Shown here one piece after another: positions 42,220-48,208 of a DNA stretch of 48,208 nt (within the stretch, counting starts at the first letter, position 1; each line of letters starts with the position of its first letter). A model generated the notes under the pieces. That model worked only from the letters and a program-made list of their open reading frames with translations. It made no database searches and had not been told where the DNA came from. A program made the translations under genes and the position numbers. Source of the stretch: Cyclobacteriaceae bacterium (GTDB lineage: Bacteria > Bacteroidota > Bacteroidia > Cytophagales > Cyclobacteriaceae); the NCBI GenBank assembly GCA_020436165.1, contig JAGQYI010000011.1, forward strand, positions 1-48,208, in the 5' to 3' direction.

Positions 42220-43689
42220 TTATCGCAGATAAAAAGTATAATAACCCTTTGTTCCCGATTTACTAACCCCCTCTATTCGCACACGACCTCTCACTTTGGA
42301 TAAAACATTGGCTAGCTTTTGAGGATTATCTATTTTATAATCGTTGATATATGTAATTATCAAGCCTGGTTCCAAACCAAGTTTTCCCAGAAGACCTCCT
42401 GAATAAAGTTTGGTTATCTTAACACCATTATCAATTTTATAAAGGTCCTGCTCAACTTTAGAGACTTCTTCCAGATCGGCACCTAAGTACTCAGAGGTGA
42501 AAAGTTCTTTTTTAACGATATTAGTTGTTCCTTCCCTGTTGGTAAGCGTAAGAGCTTTTTCAATCACCTTACTTCCACTTTTCCATTTCACAGTTACCCG
42601 ATCCCCAGGAGATCGATAGCTGATCAATTCGTCATATTCCGCTTTACTGTTTATGGCAGTGCCATCAATAGACAAAAGTACGTCCTCCTCTTTAATACCT
42701 ACCTGATTGGCGGCAAACCCCGTGTTAACATTGGTAACCAAAACACCTTCCAGGCTTTTAACATTCAGGTCAAGTCGTTTAGAGATATCCTGAGTAAGGT
42801 CTGTAACCTCAACGCCCATGATGGCCTTTTGAACCTCACCATATTTGATCAAGTCATCTACTACCTTTTTAACGATGTCCACAGGAATGGCAAAGCCATA
42901 ACCAGCGTAGGAGCCAGTGCGGGATAAAATGGCAGTATTTATTCCCACCAATTCCCCTTTTCTGTTCACAAGAGCTCCACCACTGTTGCCCGGGTTAATG
43001 GCAGCGTCTGTTTGGATAAATGACTCAATTGGGAATTTATCTTTTACAATATTTAAAGCTCGTGCTTTGGCACTTACAATGCCACTGGTTACAGTGGAAG
43101 TCAGGTTAAACGGATTTCCAACAGCAATTACCCCTTCGCCAACCTGCAGGTTTTTAGAGCTACCCAAAGGAATAGCCTTCAGGTTATTTGCTTCAATTTT
43201 TAATACTGAAATATCAGTAGAAGGGTCGGTGCCAATGAGTTTGGCATCGTACGTATCTTTTCCAATGATTACTTCAAGCTTGTCGGCATCTTCCACCACA
43301 TGGTTGTTGGAAACAATATAACCATCGCTTGTAAATATCACACCGGAGCCGCTGCTAATGGTCTGCGCTGTTCGGTCGCCTCCATCATAAAAAAACATAT
43401 CCATGAACGACATCCGGTAGGTTTGTTCCGAAATATTCTTGATGTACACTACACTTTGTGTACTTATTTTGGAGGCTTCAATAAAATCACCATCATCGGA
43501 AAACTCGGTTGGGCTGCCCGATGCGGAGAGTTGATTTATGTATTGCGCCTGCGGGCTGTCATTTTTATCTTCTAAGGATGTGAACTGTGGTTTTTCTGAG
43601 GCAAGTGTAGCTTCACGATTGTGAAACAAATAAGAACCTACAAAACCTCCAATAATACTAACCAGGAATAATGCAACGTACTTTTTCAT
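42220..43689 (-). CDS. HtrA/DegP-type periplasmic serine protease
   Basis: 489 residues. An N-terminal hydrophobic segment (4-21) exports or anchors it. The trypsin-like domain has the triad His130 (SNNHVVEDA), Asp159 (STDISVLK) and Ser236 (INPGNSGGALVN). Two PDZ domains follow at about 285-375 and 395-489. Such proteases degrade misfolded periplasmic proteins and can start envelope stress signalling with RseP, whose gene lies 3 kb away on the other strand. Promoter -7 box at 43730-43737. Confidence 0.95.
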   Translation of the reverse strand: MKKYVALFLVSIIGGFVGSYLFHNREATLASEKPQFTSLEDKNDSPQAQYINQLSASGSPTEFSDDGDFIEASKISTQSVVYIKNISEQTYRMSFMDMFFYDGGDRTAQTISSGSGVIFTSDGYIVSNNHVVEDADKLEVIIGKDTYDAKLIGTDPSTDISVLKIEANNLKAIPLGSSKNLQVGEGVIAVGNPFNLTSTVTSGIVSAKARALNIVKDKFPIESFIQTDAAINPGNSGGALVNRKGELVGINTAILSRTGSYAGYGFAIPVDIVKKVVDDLIKYGEVQKAIMGVEVTDLTQDISKRLDLNVKSLEGVLVTNVNTGFAANQVGIKEEDVLLSIDGTAINSKAEYDELISYRSPGDRVTVKWKSGSKVIEKALTLTNREGTTNIVKKELFTSEYLGADLEEVSKVEQDLYKIDNGVKITKLYSGGLLGKLGLEPGLIITYINDYKIDNPQKLANVLSKVRGRVRIEGVSKSGTKGYYTFYLR

Positions 43690-43729
43690 AGTAATGGTAA
43701 CGTTTGTTATGAATTTACATTGTGATTTT

Positions 43730-43737
43730 CAAATCTA
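43730..43737 (-). promoter_or_regulatory. Candidate htrA-type promoter -7 element
   Basis: Minus strand TAGATTTG, exact TAnnTTTG, 40 nt before the ATG. Confidence 0.5.
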
Positions 43738-43780
43738 GCGACCGCAAAACAAATGCCAGCCAATAAGTTTGACATAATGT

Positions 43781-43813
43781 CTTGCTATGGCATCCAAATC
43801 TGTTTTAGTTTTG
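43781..43813 (+). promoter_or_regulatory. Candidate promoter of the GH3-dxr-rseP operon
   Basis: CTTG (43781-43784), 21-nt spacer, TAGTTTTG (43806-43813): exact -7 and one-mismatch -33 boxes with usual spacing, 17 nt before ATG 43831. It lies within a longer in-frame reading from 43753 and so argues for 43831 as start. Confidence 0.65.
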
Positions 43814-43830
43814 CAGAACGAATTGTAATT

Positions 43831-45327
43831 ATGGGAATACGATCGGTACTTAGTAAGCCTCTGGCGCAAATGGTTGTGGCCCAACAAAAAAAGTGGTCTG
43901 CAAAGCCGGGGGACTATCAGCAACGAATTTTTAAAAACCTTATAGCCAAGGGGCAAAAGACAGTATTTGGTAGTGACCATCATTTGCAGGATGTTACCAA
44001 TTACGCAGAATTTAAAGAGGCTGTGCCGATAAAAGATTATGAAGGCCTGAAAGGATATGTGGAACGGATACTAAAAGGGGAAAGTGATGTTTTGTGGCCG
44101 GGCAAACCTGCGTATTTTGCTAAGACTTCAGGAACTACAAGCGGCACGAAATACATTCCGCTAACAAAGGACTCAATTCCAAATCACATCAACAGTGCAA
44201 GAGATGCCTTATTGAGCTATGTAAATGAATCTGGAAACGGGAATTTTCTGGATGGTAAACTTATTTTTTTGTCAGGTAGTCCTGAGATGGATAAAAAGGC
44301 CGGAATATATACCGGTCGTTTGTCAGGTATTGTAAATCACCATGTACCTGGGTATTTGCGCACCAATCAAATGCCTTCGTATGCCACTAATTGCATTGAA
44401 GACTGGGAAGAAAAGCTGGAGAAAATAATTGATGAAACGATCGATAAAGATATGACCCTTATTTCAGGCATACCTCCCTGGGTACAGATGTATTTCGACC
44501 GGATCGTAGAGAGAACCGGAAAGCCCATAAAGGACGTATTTCCCAATTTCTCTATGTTCGTTTATGGGGGCGTGAATTTTGAACCGTATCGCAAGAAGCT
44601 GTTTGAAACCATCGGAAAGGAAATTCCTTCCATTGAAACTTATCCAGCCTCAGAGGGTTTTATTGCCTATCAGGATAGTCAGGTGGAAGAGGGTTTGCTT
44701 TTATTGTCTGATTCAGGCATTTTCTTCGAGTTTGTACCGGCTGATGAGTACTTTAATGAGAACCCGACTCGCTTAACTGTTGATGAAGTAAAAACAGGGA
44801 TTAATTATGCAGTGATCATCAATAGCAATGCAGGCTTATGGGGGTATAGCATTGGCGATACTGTCAAGTTTGTTTCCACTTATCCACATCGATTGGTGGT
44901 CTCGGGTCGTATCAAACATTTTATTTCTGCCTTTGGAGAGCATGTAATAGGTGAGGAAGTAGAGAAAGCCATGCGCGAGACCATGCAGGAATTTCCTGAA
45001 ACTGAATTGGTAGAATTCACCGTGGCACCCAATGTTACGCCTGAAGAGGGGCTTCCACTGCATGAATGGTATGTGGAGTTTAGGCAGGAACCTAATGATT
45101 TGGCTTCCTTTCAAAATAAACTAGATTTGCACCTCCAGAAATTGAATACCTATTACTTCGACCTTGTTTCGGGTAATATTTTATCGGAACTGAAACTTAT
45201 ACCCTTGCAACAAGACGCTTTCCGCAACTATATGAAATCAATTGGTAAATTGGGTGGACAAAATAAGGTGCCGCGACTGTCCAATGACAGGAAGCTGGCT
45301 GAAGGGTTAATACCATTTAAGAAATAA
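43831..45327 (+). CDS. GH3 auxin-responsive promoter family adenylating enzyme
   Basis: 498 residues. Members activate a carboxylic acid with ATP and usually join it to an amino acid. AKTSGTTSGTKYIPLT (97-112) is the ATP-binding P-loop-like motif; YPASEGFIAYQD and the late YSIGDTVKFVST, followed by HRLVVSGRIKHFISAFGEHV, are conserved motifs of the GH3 fold. The plant proteins make auxin conjugates; bacterial substrates are mostly unknown. ATG 43831 is chosen over 43753 because of the promoter between them and the family's usual start. dxr follows after 6 nt. Confidence 0.88.
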   Translation: MGIRSVLSKPLAQMVVAQQKKWSAKPGDYQQRIFKNLIAKGQKTVFGSDHHLQDVTNYAEFKEAVPIKDYEGLKGYVERILKGESDVLWPGKPAYFAKTSGTTSGTKYIPLTKDSIPNHINSARDALLSYVNESGNGNFLDGKLIFLSGSPEMDKKAGIYTGRLSGIVNHHVPGYLRTNQMPSYATNCIEDWEEKLEKIIDETIDKDMTLISGIPPWVQMYFDRIVERTGKPIKDVFPNFSMFVYGGVNFEPYRKKLFETIGKEIPSIETYPASEGFIAYQDSQVEEGLLLLSDSGIFFEFVPADEYFNENPTRLTVDEVKTGINYAVIINSNAGLWGYSIGDTVKFVSTYPHRLVVSGRIKHFISAFGEHVIGEEVEKAMRETMQEFPETELVEFTVAPNVTPEEGLPLHEWYVEFRQEPNDLASFQNKLDLHLQKLNTYYFDLVSGNILSELKLIPLQQDAFRNYMKSIGKLGGQNKVPRLSNDRKLAEGLIPFKK

Positions 45328-45333
45328 TATCTT

Positions 45334-46497
45334 TTGGGAGAGCAACAGAAAAAACATATCGCCATTCTGGGATCAACAGGTTCAATTGGAACCCAGGCGT
45401 TGGAAGTCGTTGCTGAAAATCAAGACAATTTTGAGGTTGAAGTGCTCACGGCCGGTAGCAATGCCACTCTGTTAATAGAACAAGCCAAAGCATTTAAACC
45501 CAATGTGGTTGTAATTGGTGCCGAGGGCAAATACGATGAGGTTTTTGCAGCATTAGATCCATTAGGCATAAAAGTCTATGCAGGAGATAATGCCCTTGCT
45601 TCCGTAGTTGAAATGGACACTATTGACATGGTGCTCACGGCTTTGGTCGGTTACGCTGGCTTACGACCAACGTTAAATGCCATTGAAGCAGGGAAGAATA
45701 TTGCTTTGGCCAATAAAGAAACGTTGGTGGTTGCCGGTGAATTGGTGACCAGTCTTGCCAAAGAAAAAGGAGTGAACTTGTATCCTGTGGATTCAGAACA
45801 CTCGGCCATTTTTCAATGCCTGGCAGGTGAATTTCACAACCCGATAGAGAAAATTTTGCTGACTGCTTCCGGAGGCCCTTTTAGAGGTAAGGATAGAAAG
45901 TTTTTGGAAAGTGTAACCAAAGAACAGGCGTTGAAACATCCTAATTGGGATATGGGAGCAAAGATCACCATCGATTCAGCTACCTTAATGAATAAGGGCC
46001 TGGAGGTGATAGAAGCCAAATGGCTGTTTGGTCTAAAGAAGGAACAAATTGACGTGGTGGTTCATCCACAGTCGATCATACACTCCATTGTACAGTTTGA
46101 AGATGGTTCTATGAAGGCCCAAATGGGGTTGCCTGATATGAAGCTGCCCATTCAATATGCATTGGGTTACCCCAACCGTTTACCTTCAAATTTCCCACGA
46201 TTTAACTTTTTAAACTATCCATCGCTTACCTTTGAAGAACCTAACACAAAGTTGTTTAGGAATTTAGCATTGGCATACGAAGCAATGGAGCGTGGAGGGA
46301 ATATCCCTTGCGTGCTGAATGCCGCAAACGAAGTGGTAGTTGATGCGTTTTTGAAGGATAAGGTTTCTTTTCTGGAAATGCCGGATATTGTAGAAACCTG
46401 TATGAGCAAAATGTCGTTCATACCATCTCCTGAATACGATGCATTGGTGCAGACGGATAAAGAAACAAGAATTTTAGCGAGCGAATTAATTAATTGA
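45334..46497 (+). CDS. dxr: 1-deoxy-D-xylulose 5-phosphate reductoisomerase
   Basis: Converts DXP to 2-C-methylerythritol 4-phosphate with NADPH in isoprenoid synthesis. 387 residues. ILGSTGSIGTQAL (11-23) binds NADPH; ANKETLVVAGE, VDSEHSAIFQ (Asp153, Glu155), ASGGPF and KITIDSATLMNKGLEVIEA (Glu224) form the metal and substrate site; HPQSIIHS follows. The start must be TTG 45334: an in-frame TAA lies three codons upstream and no ATG precedes the NADPH motif. Its stop TGA overlaps the rseP ATG by one base. Confidence 0.96.
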   Translation: MGEQQKKHIAILGSTGSIGTQALEVVAENQDNFEVEVLTAGSNATLLIEQAKAFKPNVVVIGAEGKYDEVFAALDPLGIKVYAGDNALASVVEMDTIDMVLTALVGYAGLRPTLNAIEAGKNIALANKETLVVAGELVTSLAKEKGVNLYPVDSEHSAIFQCLAGEFHNPIEKILLTASGGPFRGKDRKFLESVTKEQALKHPNWDMGAKITIDSATLMNKGLEVIEAKWLFGLKKEQIDVVVHPQSIIHSIVQFEDGSMKAQMGLPDMKLPIQYALGYPNRLPSNFPRFNFLNYPSLTFEEPNTKLFRNLALAYEAMERGGNIPCVLNAANEVVVDAFLKDKVSFLEMPDIVETCMSKMSFIPSPEYDALVQTDKETRILASELIN

Positions 46498-47813
46498 TGG
46501 AAGGAATAATTATGGCAGCTCAGATCATTCTGAGCTTATCAATTTTAGTAGGAGTACATGAGGCAGGGCATATGTTTGCTGCCAAATTTTTTGGAATGCG
46601 CGTAGAGCAATTTTCTATAGGCTTTCCCCCCAGAATCTTTGGGGTTAAGTACGGTGAAACCGAATATACGATCGGAGCTATTCCATTAGGTGGTTTTGTG
46701 AAGATTTCAGGTATGATTGATGAATCGATGGATCTGGAGGCCATGAAAGAGGAACCTAAGGAATGGGAGTTTCGATCCAAGCCTGCATGGCAGCGTTTAA
46801 TTGTTATGTTGGGAGGTATTACCGTGAATGTGATTACTGGTATACTTATTTTTATTGCATTGGCTTATGCTTATGGCGAGCAATATTACTCAAAAGCAGA
46901 AATTGAAAAGTATGGGATCGTGGCCGATGAAATCGGTCAGGAAATAGGCCTGAAAACAGGAGATAAGATAGTGAATATAAGTGGTAATGACTACCAGCGA
47001 TTCACTGATTTAATAGGTTCGGAGGCATTGTTGGGAGATAACGCCTACTATACTGTTTTGCGCGATGGAAAAGAGATTAAGGTAAATATTCCTGCTGATT
47101 TGATTGAACAGCTTTCTGAAAAGAAGAACATAAGTAAATTCATTGAACCCAGGTATCCTTTTGAAGTAGGACCTGTAAGCCCCAACAGCGAAGCAGGCAG
47201 AGTTGGGCTGGAAACAGGGGATAAAATTGTTGCAGTAGGTGGTACGCCTGTTACCTATTTTGATCAGTTTGAAGAAGAGAAGAAGAAATTTGCAAATAAA
47301 ACGGTTGACCTTACCGTACTTCGCGGAGATAAAAAGATGGATCTGACTGTAAACCTGGATGAATCGGCAATGGTTGGTTTCCAGGCCAAGCCTTTGCTTC
47401 AATTAAAGTCGGAAGAATATAGTCTTGGCAGATCTGTGGAAATTGGAGCTAAAGAGGCATTTACAACAGTTTGGGTAAATGTAAAGGGCTTAGGCAAAGT
47501 TGTCTCCGGACAAATTGATCCCCGCAAATCGTTGATGGGCCCAATAGGCATTGCCCGTGTTTTTGGAGGTACCTGGAATTGGGAGCGTTTCTGGAACCTG
47601 ACAGGTATGCTTTCCATGATCCTGGCGTTCATGAACCTATTACCCATTCCTGCATTGGATGGTGGCCACGTAATGTTCCTGATGTACGAAATAGTTTCAG
47701 GTAGAAAGCCCTCGGATAAATTTCTTGAAAATGCGCAGAAAGTGGGCATGGTTATGCTGCTTGCACTAATGGTTTTCGTTTTCGGAAACGATATTTTCAA
47801 TTTGTTTAGATAA
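46497..47813 (+). CDS. rseP: RIP metalloprotease RseP (site-2 protease family)
   Basis: Intramembrane zinc protease that cuts anti-sigma factors or signal peptides in the inner membrane. 438 residues from ATG 46497. HEAGH (21-25) and LDGGH in the PALDGGHVMFLMYE stretch are the zinc ligands and catalytic base region. Membrane segments lie at about 5-25, 100-122, 370-390 and 410-435. Two PDZ domains lie at about 130-210 and 215-300. Its position after dxr is widely conserved. A possible local client is the anti-sigma protein at 12906, which is an inference only. Confidence 0.95.
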   Translation: MEGIIMAAQIILSLSILVGVHEAGHMFAAKFFGMRVEQFSIGFPPRIFGVKYGETEYTIGAIPLGGFVKISGMIDESMDLEAMKEEPKEWEFRSKPAWQRLIVMLGGITVNVITGILIFIALAYAYGEQYYSKAEIEKYGIVADEIGQEIGLKTGDKIVNISGNDYQRFTDLIGSEALLGDNAYYTVLRDGKEIKVNIPADLIEQLSEKKNISKFIEPRYPFEVGPVSPNSEAGRVGLETGDKIVAVGGTPVTYFDQFEEEKKKFANKTVDLTVLRGDKKMDLTVNLDESAMVGFQAKPLLQLKSEEYSLGRSVEIGAKEAFTTVWVNVKGLGKVVSGQIDPRKSLMGPIGIARVFGGTWNWERFWNLTGMLSMILAFMNLLPIPALDGGHVMFLMYEIVSGRKPSDKFLENAQKVGMVMLLALMVFVFGNDIFNLFR

Positions 47814-47827
47814 CCACACTTTAAATC

Positions 47828-47852
47828 CAAGGTCTGTGTCTCACAAACCTTG
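47828..47852. terminator. Hairpin between convergent rseP and cupin genes
   Basis: CAAGGTCTGTG (47828-47838), loop TCT, CACAAACCTTG (47842-47852): 11-bp stem with one mismatch. No clear T-tract on either side, so it may be a weak terminator for both directions. Confidence 0.5.
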
Positions 47853-47859
47853 ATATACG

Positions 47860-48208
47860 TTATTTCAATTGATCTTCAATTGATTTGGTATGTTCGGTTT
47901 GCACGTCACCGGTGTGCTTGGTTTCTTTGGGTTCAATAAGCATAACCCAGCACTCTTCCTCACAATGAGGTTTGTGCAGGGTGGCTTTCGGCACCACAAA
48001 GCCTTCACCTTCTTTTAAGTGAATGGTTTTATCCTCAAAGTCAATAGAAAGGGAACCTTTCACGATCAGGAACAATTCGTCTTCTTCTTTATGATCGTGC
48101 CACACAAAATCACCCTTAAGTTTGGCTATTTTTACATATTGTCCGTTAAACTCACTTATAACTTTAGGAGACCAGTAATCGGTTATGGATTGGAAAGCTT
48201 CTTTGGTA
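47860..48208 (-). CDS. Cupin-domain protein, 5' end cut by window edge
   Basis: At least 115 residues are visible. WHDHKEEDELFLIVKG and the later GEGFVVPKATLHKPHC are the two cupin motifs with the His, His, Glu and His metal ligands. The reading frame stays open to the right edge (it can be read from position 48207), so the gene continues outside the window and the GTG at 48105 is not the start. The C-terminal tail is charged (TGDVQTEHTKSIEDQLK). Small single-cupin proteins may be enzymes or sugar-binding; no substrate can be given. Confidence 0.88.
   Translation of the reverse strand, partial: TKEAFQSITDYWSPKVISEFNGQYVKIAKLKGDFVWHDHKEEDELFLIVKGSLSIDFEDKTIHLKEGEGFVVPKATLHKPHCEEECWVMLIEPKETKHTGDVQTEHTKSIEDQLK

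Noticed and set aside
43753-43830. N-terminal extension of the GH3-type gene from 43753
   Set aside because: The best promoter lies inside it, and the family starts at MGIRSVL.
1-48208. tRNA, rRNA, CRISPR and riboswitch search by eye
   Set aside because: No T-loop-like GGTTCGAATCC, no regularly spaced repeats and no known aptamer core were seen.

Overview
The window is a stretch of bacterial chromosome from a member of the phylum Bacteroidota, most likely order Cytophagales. The evidence is a SusC/SusD outer-membrane pair, CarboxypepD_reg-like domains in several proteins, a PorE-type TPR/PD40/CRD/OmpA protein, a DUF4924-like protein, an ATP-grasp-free GH3-type adenylating enzyme typical of the phylum, little visible Shine-Dalgarno sequence, and many promoters with the phylum's -7 motif TAnnTTTG. 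Genus cannot be decided from the sequence. No rRNA, tRNA, CRISPR array or intact insertion sequence was seen. Most of the window is ordinary core and envelope gene content; the left edge and a few AT-rich orphan genes are the accessory part.

Layout. 1-3.1 kb: the last 37 codons of a tyrosine recombinase, a DEAD-box RNA helicase, an AT-rich secreted SH3-like protein and a degenerate heptamer repeat that also occurs as a short copy beside the recombinase. 3.2-8.9 kb: pyruvate phosphate dikinase with terminator, a secreted serine beta-lactamase-like enzyme carrying a remnant of a glycoside hydrolase family 3 domain, a membrane-anchored nuclease-fold protein with altered catalytic positions, and a small secreted protein. 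9-12.2 kb: deoC-acylphosphatase facing an overlapping Lrp/PRTase/panB/unknown operon. 12.3-16.5 kb: an ECF sigma factor, a membrane anti-sigma-like protein fused to a TonB C-terminal domain, a CarboxypepD_reg protein, and a divergent CarboxypepD_reg + von Willebrand A protein; this is the most system-like cluster. 16.5-18.4 kb: small orphan genes (YopX-like, lipoprotein, DsrE-like).

18.4-24 kb: NtrC/NtrB-like two-component pair followed by an acyl carrier protein, an intergenic region holding a + strand terminator and a 22-codon hydrophobic ORF, then lpxH with a secreted beta-propeller-like gene. 24-28 kb: ftsH, rsfS, birA and a DUF4924-like gene, with very compact divergent promoters. 28-33.2 kb: lepA-folD-queE-ompA-type operon. 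33.3-39 kb: SusC-SusD-lipoprotein operon closed by a strong terminator. 39.3-48.2 kb: an outer-membrane beta-barrel protein, a ferredoxin-NADP reductase-like flavoenzyme, an HtrA protease, then a coupled GH3-enzyme/dxr/rseP operon and a cupin gene cut by the right edge.

The genes together are rich in envelope functions: signal reception (ECF/anti-sigma, NtrBC), outer-membrane uptake (SusCD), periplasmic and membrane proteolysis (HtrA, RseP, FtsH), lipid A and isoprenoid synthesis (LpxH, Dxr), and cofactor synthesis (PanB, FolD, QueE, BirA).
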